A stretch of DNA of 37,612 nucleotides, taken from positions 1 through 37,612 of the forward strand of contig JAJDNG010000188.1 of the NCBI GenBank assembly GCA_022340845.1, read 5' to 3'. Under the pieces are notes generated by a model. The model made no database searches, was not told the DNA's origin, and saw only the letters and a list, made by a program, of their open reading frames with translations. This document shows, piece after piece, positions 9,399 to 18,400 of the stretch. Every line of letters begins with the position of its first letter. Positions within the stretch are counted from its first letter, which is position 1. Source of the DNA: Gammaproteobacteria bacterium. Lineage in GTDB: Bacteria > Pseudomonadota > Gammaproteobacteria > SZUA-152. The position numbers and the translations under genes were made by a program.

Positions 9399-10401
9399 GA
9401 TTTCTTATCCCCAATCCTTTTTGCACCGAGATTAACAAATCATCCGCGGTGCAAATTGGCAAGAAGTGAATGTGATCGCCATGGCTGACTCGATGAATGC
9501 GTTGCATATGGGTTTGATGGCGCTGATTGTATTCTTCCCGCATTGTGTCATCGGAGGTATCAATCGCCTTGGTCGCGTGGTTATCACTGATACGGTAATA
9601 ACCCGCCGGTGGCAGTTTTGCTTCCAGTGGGTCGTACACATAAACCAAAATAAGATCATTGTGTTTTGCCAATTGATACAAATGGGCTTCGGATTGATCA
9701 TCCAGACCGCGAAAGTCACTAATAAGCAATAACATACTGCCAGGCCTGGTAACACGTCGCAGACGCCCTAGTGCATCGTTTAAAGTGCGCTCTGTCGGCG
9801 GTTCTTGGTCGGAAGCGTTTTGGAGAGGATTTTTAGCGGTACTTTGCGAGAGTTTTTGCAGAATATGCATTAACGCCAATGTACTGCGCTGCGGGCGGGC
9901 TTCCTGATGTTGGGATTCGGAAAATAGCAGGCTTCCCAAACGGTCACCCTGGTGTTCGGCACTCCAGGCAAACAATGCCGCCGCTTTCGCCGCGGTTACG
10001 GATTTAAATGCCCCGCGGGTTCCGAAATACATGGAGCGGCGAAAATCCACCCATAATATCACGGCCCTTTCACGTTCTTCCCGAAACAATTTCGTGTGTG
10101 CCGTACCGCTACGAGCCGTTACGCGCCAATCGATGGTGCGAATGTCGTCGCCGGGCTGATAAAGGCGGACTTCATCAAATTCCATTCCCCGTCCTTTAAA
10201 CGGCGAATAATATTCCCCCGTATGTAACGCTTTAACTTTGGCCACTTTCAACGGCAAGCTTTCCGCCGCGTGGCGCAATTTGATTAAAGATTTGGGAGTG
10301 ACATAAACCAGCCCATCGCCGCTTGTGTCATGCGCATTTGATTCATAAGAGGCGGTCTGCGGCTGCTGGTTGAACTGGTGTTTTCGCCAGGGAAATTTCA
10401 T
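9388..10401 (-). CDS. DUF58 (VWA-like) protein
   Basis: A 337-residue soluble protein. It carries the DUF58 hallmark around residues 70-100: GMEFDEVRLYQPGDDIRTI, then DWRVTARSG and KLFREERER. A VWA-like fold follows, with VDFRRSM replacing a full MIDAS and LLLISDFRGL as the later strand. The first 28 residues are Gln/Ser/Asn-rich. The start overlaps the moxR stop by four bases (ATGA), a translational-coupling arrangement. DUF58 proteins are the usual direct partners of MoxR ATPases and are thought to link the AAA+ ring to the membrane VWA proteins. No enzymatic motif is visible. Confidence 0.92.
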   Translation of the reverse strand: MKFPWRKHQFNQQPQTASYESNAHDTSGDGLVYVTPKSLIKLRHAAESLPLKVAKVKALHTGEYYSPFKGRGMEFDEVRLYQPGDDIRTIDWRVTARSGTAHTKLFREERERAVILWVDFRRSMYFGTRGAFKSVTAAKAAALFAWSAEHQGDRLGSLLFSESQHQEARPQRSTLALMHILQKLSQSTAKNPLQNASDQEPPTERTLNDALGRLRRVTRPGSMLLLISDFRGLDDQSEAHLYQLAKHNDLILVYVYDPLEAKLPPAGYYRISDNHATKAIDTSDDTMREEYNQRHQTHMQRIHRVSHGDHIHFLPICTADDLLISVQKGLGIRNRAV

Positions 10402-11408
10402 GGGACCGGAACGCGGGATAGCAACTCTTTTATGAATCCATCGGGCGTTATGCCATCGGCTTCGGCTTCGTAGGTTAAAATGATTCGATGACGCATTACG
10501 TCATACGCCATGGCTTGAATATCTTCCGGGTCAACGTAATCCCGCCCGGCCAGCCAGGCATGCGCCCGGGCGCAGCGGTCTAACGCAATGCTGGCACGGG
10601 GACTGGCTCCATACTGAATCCATAGCCGCAAATCATCGCCGTATGCGGTGGGATCCCGCGTGGTGAGTACCAATTCCAGCAAGTACTGTTCTAGATTGCT
10701 CGCCATGAACACGTTGAGTACTTCTTTGCGGGCTTCGAACAATGCCGTCTGGCTCACGATGGTGGCGTCGCCTGCCGGCGAGGCGGAAACAGTCTCCTCC
10801 GGCGGCGGACTCTTTAAATGTTGTTCAACTTGTTGGAAAGATTCATTACGGGACAAGCTGAGTATTTGTTTCTCGACATCGGCTTTGGGATAGTCGATTT
10901 TTACGTGGAGTAAGAATCGGTCTAATTGCGCCTCAGGTAACGGATAAGTGCCTTCTTGTTCGATGGGATTTTGGGTGGCCATGACTAAAAACAAACTGGG
11001 CAATGGATAGGTCACCGAACCCACGGTAATTTGGCGTTCCGCCATGGACTCCAGCAACGCTGACTGAACTTTGGCCGGAGCCCGGTTGATTTCATCGGCT
11101 AGAATAAGGTTATGAAACAACGGGCCTTTTTGAAAGCGAAAGGTTCCGTCTTGCGGCCGGAACACCTCGGTGCCGGTCAAATCGGCAGGCAGCAAATCCG
11201 GGGTGAATTGAATTCGATGAAAATCCCCCTGCACGCCTTCACTCAATACTTTAATGGCTTTGGTTTTTGCCAGTCCGGGGGCCCCTTCCACCAGCAAGTG
11301 TCCATCACATAGCAGCGCAATGAGTAATCGATCAACGAGGACTTCTTGTCCGAGTATATGTTTGCAAACGTAATTCTTTAACTCTCTAACTTGATGTATA
11401 TCTGCCAT
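10398..11408 (-). CDS. moxR: MoxR-family AAA+ ATPase
   Basis: A 336-residue AAA+ ATPase. Walker A EGAPGLAKT (41-49), Walker B LILADEINR (102-110), and the MoxR signature MATQNPIEQEGTYPLPEAQ followed by the arginine-finger segment LDRFLL are all present. A C-terminal lid domain includes SPRASIALDRCARAHAWLAG. It is the first gene of the operon that continues through DUF58, DUF4381, batA, batB and batD. A promoter candidate lies about 85 bases upstream. The ribosome site before the ATG is weak (A/T-rich leader). MoxR proteins act as chaperone-like ATPases that, with VWA partners, mature metal-containing or envelope proteins. The client here is unknown. Confidence 0.94.
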   Translation of the reverse strand: MADIHQVRELKNYVCKHILGQEVLVDRLLIALLCDGHLLVEGAPGLAKTKAIKVLSEGVQGDFHRIQFTPDLLPADLTGTEVFRPQDGTFRFQKGPLFHNLILADEINRAPAKVQSALLESMAERQITVGSVTYPLPSLFLVMATQNPIEQEGTYPLPEAQLDRFLLHVKIDYPKADVEKQILSLSRNESFQQVEQHLKSPPPEETVSASPAGDATIVSQTALFEARKEVLNVFMASNLEQYLLELVLTTRDPTAYGDDLRLWIQYGASPRASIALDRCARAHAWLAGRDYVDPEDIQAMAYDVMRHRIILTYEAEADGITPDGFIKELLSRVPVP

Positions 11409-11490
11409 TTTTCATTTAACTTATTGTTTTAAATAATATTATTAAAATAATAGACGCAGGCCGTGTGTTTCGAGCCGTCGAAAACGCGAC

Positions 11491-11519
11491 ATTATATAAG
11501 TCTATTAAGAGAGGAAAAA
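11491..11519 (-). promoter_or_regulatory. Candidate promoter of the moxR-bat operon
   Basis: On the minus strand a perfect TATAAT (11496-11491) lies 17 bases downstream of TTTTTC (11519-11514), a poor match to a -35 box. It sits about 85 bases before the moxR start, in the gap after bolA. An A/T-rich, partly palindromic leader (around 11425-11450) follows. The -10 match is strong and the -35 weak, so this is only a candidate. Confidence 0.4.
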
Positions 11520-11567
11520 GTTCTGCAGAGTTTCGCCCGGATCAAGGGCATTGGATGTCCGGCCGAA

Positions 11568-11885
11568 TTACTGGGCCTTGGATCCTCCCAAACAGGGGGG
11601 AGACTCCGGGGCGTATTCGTTTTGATCGTACCACTCCTGCTCGGTATACGTATGCAATGCCAAAGCATGAATTTTATTCTGTAATTCATCCGCCAATACT
11701 TTGTTCACCAGTCGGTGCCTGGACAACAGGTTTTTACCCTTAAACTCATCGGAAACAATGATAACCTTAAAATGAGATTCCGAACCCGGAGGTACATTGT
11801 GATTGCTGCTCTCATTGATCACTTCCAGGTGAGCAGGATGAATCTGTTGTGTGAGTTTTTCCTCAATACCCGCTTGTACGCTCAT
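11568..11885 (-). CDS. bolA: BolA-family protein
   Basis: A 105-residue protein closely following E. coli BolA: an IEEKL N-terminus, the core [19 protein letters not shown], the helix-turn-helix-like [16 protein letters not shown], then HALALHTYT and the terminal SPPC. BolA proteins pair with monothiol glutaredoxins in iron-sulphur handling, and BolA itself is a stress-responsive regulator of envelope and biofilm genes. Two ATGs lie six bases apart (11891 and 11885). GAGG is only 2 bases from the first but 8 from the second, so the second is chosen. The conserved His of the RHR segment and the C-terminal HALALHTYT His are present; the terminal Cys matches the BolA subgroup. It sits between a 460-base gap and moxR on the same strand; co-transcription is possible. 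Confidence 0.93.
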   Translation of the reverse strand: MSVQAGIEEKLTQQIHPAHLEVINESSNHNVPPGSESHFKVIIVSDEFKGKNLLSRHRLVNKVLADELQNKIHALALHTYTEQEWYDQNEYAPESPPCLGGSKAQ

Positions 11886-12347
11886 CTTCATTACCTCGAA
11901 TACGTTCTTAGAAATTCACTATTGTGGTGATGGTTTGTCAGGCGCGTGCCCAACGGGAGAATGTCGGTCAATCATCAAGCTATATAGGCGCTTTTATCAA
12001 ATTTCAAGCGCTCACAAAGATATAGTGAGGTCGGCCAAATCGTTGGATCATCAACCTATAACGAATTGTTCACATTATCCGGACACGGTCTCAAATCGTA
12101 TTTTTTAAGCGGTGGGCGCATTGCATTCCTAAAGGATTCGGCTATAACTTTATTGAAGATATGAGTGGTTATCCCTTGGTTAAATCGGTGTAGTTTTTGC
12201 AATTGGCTTTTGCAACCGTTGCAAACCTGATGTAGCTGATATGAATCATACTCATATCCCCTGATGGTATATAGAATCAGCCCAGCGACCCGCACTATCT
12301 ATCTATAACGAAGACCTATCGAAAACTAACTCTGACGAGGATCGACC
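11886..12347. other. Intergenic gap between bolA and the DUF2934 gene
   Basis: No convincing gene on either strand. It must hold the divergent promoters of bolA and the DUF2934 gene. The visible structure is an inverted repeat at 12238-12258 and a run of TTGCAA-containing near-repeats around 12197-12234. Short open frames here have no recognisable motif or ribosome site. Confidence 0.5.
12238..12258. promoter_or_regulatory. Perfect 7-bp inverted repeat upstream of the DUF2934 gene
   Basis: GATATGA-N7-TCATATC is a perfect inverted repeat centred about 100 bases before the DUF2934 start. A TTGCAA (12229-12234) lies just before it and could be a -35 box, with the left arm covering the -10 region (TATGAA). 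This placement would suit a repressor operator. The regulator is unknown and chance is possible. Confidence 0.3.
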
Positions 12348-12644
12348 ATGAGTGAGATTGATGTAGCCAAAACCAATGCACCCGCGCGAGGCAAAAAGCA
12401 GAAATCCGCTAAACCTGCAACGAAAAGTAAAACCGCCGCCGCGAAACCGTCTCGCAGCCGGAAAAAACCCGCGGCAATCAATATTTCCGATGAACAACGC
12501 TTGAGCATGATCGCAGAGACGGCTTATTTCAAAGCTGAAAAACGCGGATTCATGGGTGGTGATCCCACAGAAGACTGGCTTGCTGCCGAATCAGAAGTTG
12601 AGGCATTGCTGTCCGATAATCCGGCGCAACAGGCCAGCGCATAG
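12348..12644 (+). CDS. DUF2934 protein with a Lys/Ala-rich histone-like tail
   Basis: A 98-residue protein. The N-terminal half (about residues 10-45) is dominated by Lys, Ala, Pro and Arg, resembling a histone H1-type or nucleoid-binding tail. The C-terminal half holds the DUF2934 motif: RLSMIAETAYFKAEKRGF, then DPTEDWLAAESEVEALL. GAGGA lies seven bases before the ATG as a good ribosome site. DUF2934 has no established function. The basic tail suggests nucleic-acid contact, which is inference. Just downstream, in the -1 frame relative to this gene, runs a 12-bp tandem array that would encode FFDT repeats (see findings). Confidence 0.85.
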   Translation: MSEIDVAKTNAPARGKKQKSAKPATKSKTAAAKPSRSRKKPAAINISDEQRLSMIAETAYFKAEKRGFMGGDPTEDWLAAESEVEALLSDNPAQQASA

Positions 12645-12662
12645 CAGCTTTTCGCACTCCCG

Positions 12663-12734
12663 TTGACAACCTTTTTGACGCCCTCATTGATACCTTCTTT
12701 GACACTTTCTTTGACACTTTTTTTGACAAAGAGG
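12663..12734. repeat. Six-unit 12-bp tandem repeat (TTGACACYTTYT-like)
   Basis: Six successive 12-base units each begin TTGA: at 12663, 12675, 12687, 12699, 12711 and 12723. Units 4 and 5 are nearly identical and the outer units diverge. The period is exact, with no indels. Read on the plus strand the frame gives repeating FFDT up to a TAA; read on the minus strand it gives SKKV repeats. It could be a decayed coding repeat or a repeat of regulatory use. Confidence 0.8.
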
Positions 12735-12767
12735 GCTGTGCGCTAAATTAAAGGTAATCCATCTAGT

Positions 12768-12805
12768 AAAGAGGTTGTACTGCCGGTGGCAGTGCTGCCT
12801 CTTTT
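12768..12805. terminator. Bidirectional terminator-like hairpin between DUF2934 and the YfiM-like gene
   Basis: A nested hairpin has an outer arm AAAGAGG paired with CCTCTTT and an inner arm ACTGCC paired with GGCAGT around GGT. On the plus strand the outer arm runs into CTTTTATT, a short U-rich end. It lies between two convergent genes, where a shared terminator is expected. The internal bulges (TTGT and GCTG) make it weaker than a simple stem. Confidence 0.55.
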
Positions 12806-12817
12806 ATTGTCAACTTA

Positions 12818-13165
12818 TCAGCAACCACCGACGGCAAGACTACCCAGTGTACCACCGGCAATATTCCAAGCCATATCCTTCCAACTGAAGAAAGTCTTTT
12901 TCACTGTCTTGTCGTACCATTCTTTTCCCGATCCAATCACAAATGTGGTCGAAATCCCGATGAAAACAGCATCGCACGGGGCGGCATTATTGTTGACAGC
13001 TATCTTGGTGGCGGCGGCTCCAATGACACTGGAGGTGAGGAAATGATACACCTTGTCTTCACCCAACCACGGGTCACGTTTGCCTCGATGACTTTTATTT
13101 TGCGCTGTCGCTGCGCAGGCGGTGAGCAGAAAAATCACTAATATAAGTAATACTGTTTTCAACAT
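12818..13165 (-). CDS. YfiM-like (DUF2279) lipoprotein
   Basis: A 115-residue protein with a type II signal peptide: MLKTVLLILVIFLLTAC, lipobox LLTAC with the lipidated Cys at residue 17. The mature part carries DKVYHFLTSSVIGAA and the GSGKEWYDK and FSWKDMAWNIAGGTLG segments typical of YfiM/DUF2279 lipoproteins. The frame extends upstream to 13276, but that would overlap phzF and bury the signal peptide, so the start at 13165 is used; its ribosome site is weak. It is the last gene of a minus-strand cluster after the PhzF gene. The family's function is not established. Outer-membrane localisation is likely from the Ala following the lipidated Cys. Confidence 0.85.
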   Translation of the reverse strand: MLKTVLLILVIFLLTACAATAQNKSHRGKRDPWLGEDKVYHFLTSSVIGAAATKIAVNNNAAPCDAVFIGISTTFVIGSGKEWYDKTVKKTFFSWKDMAWNIAGGTLGSLAVGGC

Positions 13166-13239
13166 TAATTGTTTTTGAACCGTTGAGTGAGATGTAAATT
13201 GTAATTCATTGGCCCTGCAATGATTCTTCCATAGGATGA

Positions 13240-14019
13240 TTATAGATATATTTCCGCTTTCATGAAGGTGGCGCATTGTCCCGACAACAATACTCGGTCG
13301 TTTACCAGTTCACAGACCAGTTCACCGCCCCGTCTGGAAAGCTGTTGTGCGCGGAACCGGATTTTTCCCAATCGTTGTGCCCAAAACGGTGTTAACAGGC
13401 AATGCCACGAACCCGTTACCGGGTCTTCATTGATGTGATGTTTGGGGGCAAAAAACCGGCTCACAAAATCCGCTTCAGTACCCCTGGCCGTTACACCTAC
13501 GCCCCGCGCATCCAACTGGATGAGACAAGCGTAATCAGGCTCTATGGATTTAACCTCTTGTTCATCATTAAACACGACCAAATAGTCATCACCGCGATAC
13601 ACTTCCTGCGGTTGTCTGCCCAGGCCCTTGATCAACAATGGCGGTGGCTCGCAAGACTCGCATTTCAAAACCGGGAAATCCATGGTGAATGTCGTATCCG
13701 ATTTGGTAACGGTTAACTCGCCACTGCGGGTAGAAAACACTATCTCTGGCTGCGTGAATTCCAGTTCAGTCATCAATACGTGAGCTGCCGCCAAAGTCGC
13801 GTGACCGCATAAATCCACTTCACCCACCGGGGTAAACCAGCGCAACTGATACCCGCCGGGTTGCGCCACGAAAAATGCGGTTTCGGAAAGATTATTTTCT
13901 TCGGCAATGGCTTGCAACAGCGAGTCTTCCAACCATCGCTCTAACGGACAAATTGCCGCAGGATTGCCGGAAAATATTTTGCTGCTGAATGCATCGACTT
14001 GATAGAGCGGCAATCGCAT
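13240..14019 (-). CDS. PhzF-family isomerase/epimerase-like protein
   Basis: A 259-residue PhzF-fold protein made of two pseudo-symmetric halves. The family motifs are present: QVDAFSSKIFSGNPAAIC near the start, the acid-bearing ENNLSETAFF with the likely catalytic Glu at 46, FTPVGEVDLCGHATLAAAHVL around 62-82, and DPVTGSWHCLLTPFWAQ in the second half. In phenazine producers PhzF isomerises dihydrohydroxyanthranilate. No other phenazine genes are here, so it more likely resembles YddE-type relatives of unknown substrate. The ATG lies 10 bases after the stop of the preceding small gene, so the two are probably co-transcribed. Confidence 0.9.
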   Translation of the reverse strand: MRLPLYQVDAFSSKIFSGNPAAICPLERWLEDSLLQAIAEENNLSETAFFVAQPGGYQLRWFTPVGEVDLCGHATLAAAHVLMTELEFTQPEIVFSTRSGELTVTKSDTTFTMDFPVLKCESCEPPPLLIKGLGRQPQEVYRGDDYLVVFNDEQEVKSIEPDYACLIQLDARGVGVTARGTEADFVSRFFAPKHHINEDPVTGSWHCLLTPFWAQRLGKIRFRAQQLSRRGGELVCELVNDRVLLSGQCATFMKAEIYL

Positions 14020-14029
14020 GAGACTGGAA

Positions 14030-14299
14030 TCAAGAACCTTTTATTTTCGCGATTTGTTCTTCAACAAAAGCTTTTGCACCGGTGTCCGCCATGTTTTGGT
14101 AAAGAAACGACAAATACCCGATGGTGTTTTCCGCCCTATCTATCGCGCTGAACTGGCAATTTTCAAAACGACAATTTTCGAAGACCGGCGGATTGCCGCC
14201 TTTATAGATGATTTCACAATCTTTGAATTCGCAGTCTATGTATTCATTAAAATCGACTGTGACCTTTTTACCATCGTGTTTCGTTGCAGTGTATTTCAT
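14030..14299 (-). CDS. Small protein with two CxFxxC pairs, unknown function
   Basis: An 89-residue protein with a GGGGA ribosome site before the ATG. Two similar segments stand out: CEFKDC (Cys 23 and 28) and CRFENC (Cys 43 and 48), both in a C-x-F-x-x-C spacing. They look like rungs of a pentapeptide-repeat type beta-helix, or a four-Cys metal site. The C-terminal part is an amphipathic helix (VEEQIAKIKGS). It lies directly before phzF in the same orientation. I do not recognise a named family. Confidence 0.7.
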   Translation of the reverse strand: MKYTATKHDGKKVTVDFNEYIDCEFKDCEIIYKGGNPPVFENCRFENCQFSAIDRAENTIGYLSFLYQNMADTGAKAFVEEQIAKIKGS

Positions 14300-14385
14300 A
14301 AGATTCCCCTTGGTTTTTGTTTTAGATTAAATTTCTCGGCAGCTTTGGAACAAGGCTTATTCGTTTTCCTGACGCACCATTTATA

Positions 14386-14838
14386 TTATTCATACCATGC
14401 TTTTTGTTTGCCGGTGAGTGGAATGACCAATTTGCGCAAGCGCGATCCACTTTTCGACAGTTGCGCACAACTCCATAGATGAAACAAATCTTCCACCGAT
14501 TTTGGCCGGTTTGTTTTGATATACAAATGGTTCGCATTAAATCCGAATTCCTGCTCCATTTCACTTAAGCGCAATTTTAATTCCGGGAATGAACCGATGA
14601 ATACTTTCGGTTGGTAGTCCCCGGGCACTTGAAAAAATTGCGCCAACGTTGGATCAACAATATCAAAATTGTTAATGCGCAAATGATAATGGTAGTTTCC
14701 CAGCCCGAAAAGATCCGGCCGTCTGCCTGTTTCCACAAATATTTTTGATGCCACCGACTCACACGTAGCCAGGCAACCTGCCGGCCTTTTGGATGCCAGC
14801 TTGTGGATGGTTTTGACTCTGAACTCCAGCTGATTCAT
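14386..14838 (-). CDS. Small protein with a papain/transglutaminase-like Cys-His-Asp motif order
   Basis: A 150-residue protein starting at MNQLEF (14838), with GGGGTA upstream. The frame extends to 14964, but the extra part is unlike a conserved sequence. Residues follow the order seen in papain-like or transglutaminase-like folds: Cys 22/26 in GCLATCESVASKIF, His 50/52 in NYHYHLRINNFD, and Asp 62 in VDPTLAQFF. The latter resembles the H-x-W...DPTxxQF pattern of those families. A trailing region includes GSFPELKLRLSEMEQEFGF. No signal peptide is visible. A cysteine peptidase, amidase or transglutaminase-like activity is inference from motif order. It precedes the Cys-pair protein by 86 bases on the same strand. 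Confidence 0.65.
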   Translation of the reverse strand: MNQLEFRVKTIHKLASKRPAGCLATCESVASKIFVETGRRPDLFGLGNYHYHLRINNFDIVDPTLAQFFQVPGDYQPKVFIGSFPELKLRLSEMEQEFGFNANHLYIKTNRPKSVEDLFHLWSCAQLSKSGSRLRKLVIPLTGKQKAWYE

Positions 14839-15436
14839 AGATACCCCGTAAGTTATTTTTATGACATGACACTGACTGCTGATTGATCTCGAATGAAATG
14901 GAAATGAATTGACACCCAATAAAGCTAAACTCATTAAAAACCCGTGACGACTAATATTGAACAATAATCACTCAATCAGAACTTGTTGACTTGATAAAAG
15001 GCTAAAGAACTGGACATACATGGAAAAAACGTACACCCATTGCGCTAATTTTACGCGGGAAAATCACGTGGTGAATGCAGGTATAGAATATACCCGCTGA
15101 ATGTAATGCCCGGTTACAATGCCTGGGTGTTAGAAAGTGCCTGGTGTACTGAATTCGCTGTTGTTCCGGTACGCCCTGTACTCGCCTACCGAATTGTACA
15201 GAATTATTGGCAGTTTATGGCAAATAAACCGACTATTTTTATATAACATTTCATGATTAGCATATGTTAATTATTCGGCTTATCTCATGCACACGTTATT
15301 GAAGCGTCAGCGGCATAAGGGAGTTTTTCCATCTAGTGCGTACTGACCTGGATTTTTCCTGGCCATGTGGTATCCAAATCCACCTTCGCCCCCAATCCGA
15401 AAAATTAATCCAACTCAGTGAAACATTTTGCATATA
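14839..15436. other. Intergenic gap between the papain-like-motif gene and lhr
   Basis: No convincing gene on either strand. It should hold the divergent promoters of the minus-strand cluster and of lhr. A perfect TATAAT at 15433-15438 overlaps the proposed lhr start and would give a transcript beginning inside the frame, so it may be fortuitous. A/T-rich stretches occur around 15225-15285. Confidence 0.5.
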
Positions 15437-18400
15437 ATGAATCCTATGCCTCTTGACTATTTCCATCCCGCCACAAACCGCTGGTTCAGCCAGGCGTTTA
15501 CCAACCCCACTGCGGTGCAATTGCAGGCCTGGCCGGCGATAAAGGGCCGGCAACACACACTCATTGCCGCACCCACCGGCTCCGGCAAAACTCTAGCCGC
15601 GTTCTTAGCCGCTATTGATGATTTAGTGCGTGAAGGATTGAAACAAGGGCTGCGCAATGAAACCCATGTATTATATGTCTCGCCGCTCAAAGCCCTGTCA
15701 AATGATATCCAAAAAAACCTGCAACAACCGTTAAACGGCATTCGCGATACTTTGCTGGAGTCCGGCCTGCCGGATGTGGACATACGCGCCTGGGTGCGAA
15801 CCGGCGACACACCGCAAGGCGAACGCTTGAAAATGCGCAAACAACCGCCGCACATTCTGGTTACGACGCCGGAAAGCTTGTTTATATTATTAACCTCAGC
15901 ATCGGGGCGGGAAATGCTGAAAACCGTGCGCTCGGTGATTGTCGACGAGATACACGCCTTGGCAGGCAACAAACGCGGTTCTCACCTCACCTTGTCCTTG
16001 GAGCGTTTGGCCGCCCTGTGCGAACGACACCACGGGCGTAGGCCTTTCCGTATTGGATTATCCGCTACCCAAAAACCCATTGACCACATGGCGCATTACT
16101 TGACCGGCGTCGATACCGAAAGCAAAGCCGGCGACACCCTCAGTCAATGTCAAATCATCGATACCGGTCATGTGCGGCAAAGAGACCTGGCCATTGAAGT
16201 CACCGGCTCTCCCCTGGAAGCCATCATGGCCAACGAAACCTGGGGTGAAATCTATCAACGCTTGGAAGACCTTATTCATCAGCATCGTACTACGCTGATT
16301 TTCGTCAATACCCGCCGCCTGGCCGAGCGCGCCGCCCACCACCTGGCCGAAAGTATTGGCGAAGAATACGTCACCGCCCACCACGGCAGTTTGGCCAGAG
16401 AACATCGCTTAAATGCCGAACAACGCTTGAAAGCCGGCAAACTCAAAGCGCTGGTGGCCACGGCCTCACTGGAACTGGGCATAGACATAGGCGAAATTGA
16501 CTTGGTTTGCCAGCTCGGTTCGCCCCGCGCCATCGCGGCGTTTTTGCAGCGGGTGGGCCGTTCCGGTCACGCGGTAGGTGCTACCCCCAAAGGGCGTTTG
16601 TTTCCCTTATCCCGGGATGATTTATTGGAATGCACCGCGCTCATCGACGCCATTAACAAAGACGAATTGGACCGCATCATCATTCCCCATCAACCACTGG
16701 ATGTGTTGGCGCAACAACTTGTCGCCGAGGTCTCCGGCTGTGAATGGAACGAACTGGAACTATATCAGACTGTAAAACGCGCCTGGCCTTACCGGCAACT
16801 CAGCCGCGAGGCATTCAATGGCGTGATCAAAATGCTGGCCGAAGGATTTTCCACCAAACGCGGCCGGCGGCGGGCGTATCTGTACCGCGACGTGATTAAC
16901 GGCAGGTTAAGCGCCCGCCGCGGCGCGCAACTGGTGGCGCTGACCAACGGCGGCGCCATCCCCGATCAATTTGATTACGATGTGATCCTGCAACCCGAAG
17001 GTCATTTCATCGGCACCTTAAATGAAGACTTCGCCTTCGAAAGCCTGCCCGGCGATATCTTTCAATTGGGTAACACGTCCTACCGGATGTTGAAAATCGA
17101 GAACGGCCGCGTGTTCGTGGAAGATGCCCACGGTCAACCGCCGAATATCCCTTTTTGGTTCGGTGAAGCACCGGGGCGCACCGACGAACTCTCCACGGCC
17201 GTGTCGCGGTTGTTGGAAAGCGTTGATGACTTACTCGTAGGCGGCGGCATAGAGCAAGTCATCGCATGGCTGCAACAGGAACAACATCTACCTGTCGAAA
17301 TCGCCGTGCAATTGGCCGAATACCTGACCACCGCCAAAGCAGTACTGGGCGCCTTGCCCACCCATAATACAATTGTGTTTGAGCGCTTCTTTGATGAAGT
17401 GGGCGACATGCACTTTATCATTCACGCCCCATTTGGCTCCCGCATCAACCGCGCCTGGGGACTGGCGTTGCGCAAACGATTTTGCCGTAAATTCAATTTT
17501 GAACTGCAAGCCGCAGCCAACGAAAACAACATCGTTTTATCATTGGGTCCCACACACAGTTTTCCCTTAGAAGAAGTGGCCAACTATTTAAAATCCCAAT
17601 CGGTGCGCGATGTACTGGTGCAAGCCTTGTTGAACGCGCCTATGTTCGAAACCCGCTGGCGCTGGAACACCAACATCGCCTTGGCGGTACCACGCAACCG
17701 CAACGGCAAAAAAGTCCCCGCACAATTTCAACGCAGCGACGCGCAGGACTTGATTGCCGTGATCTTCCCCGACCAATTGGCGTGTTTGGAAAATATTCAA
17801 GGTGACCGCGAAGTGCCGGAGCACCCGTTAGTGGAACAAACCCTTGCGGATTGTTTGCATGAGACCATGGATATCGATGGCTTAGAAATCCTTCTAAAAC
17901 GACTGGAAAATAACGACATCCAATTGATCACCTGCGATTTACCTACACCTTCGCCATTATCCGAAGAAATCATCAATGCCAAACCCTATGCCTTCTTGGA
18001 CGATGCACCCGCTGAAGAGCGTCGCACCCTGGCCATACGGCAACGGCCTCTAAATCCCGAAACCGCATCTGATATTGGCCGTTTGGACCCGCGAGCCATT
18101 GAAACGGTGCGCCAGGAAGCCTGGCCCGATGCGCGTACCCCCGATGAACTGCACGATGGCTTGATGATTCTTGGCTTTATGAGCGAAGCGGAAATCAACC
18201 GCGGCGCTTTAAGTGAACATGAAAACATGGACTTCGGTTGGCAGCATTTAATCGATGATTTGCTGTCACAGAACCGCATAACCTTATTGGACAGTGTTAA
18301 TGGCGATAAGCTATGGGTCAGCGCCGAACGATTGTCGGAGCTATTAAGCCTGCTCCCGCATGCAACTTACGAACCCACTATTGCCCTGATTGAAGACACG

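Noticed and set aside
12056-12295. 79-codon minus-strand frame in the bolA-DUF2934 gap
   Set aside because: No family motif or ribosome site, and it overlaps the inverted repeat and probable promoter of the DUF2934 gene.
12663-12734. 12-bp array considered as CRISPR or as a row of promoters
   Set aside because: There are no spacers between units, so it is not a CRISPR. The TTGACA strings have no matching -10 boxes at proper spacing for each unit.
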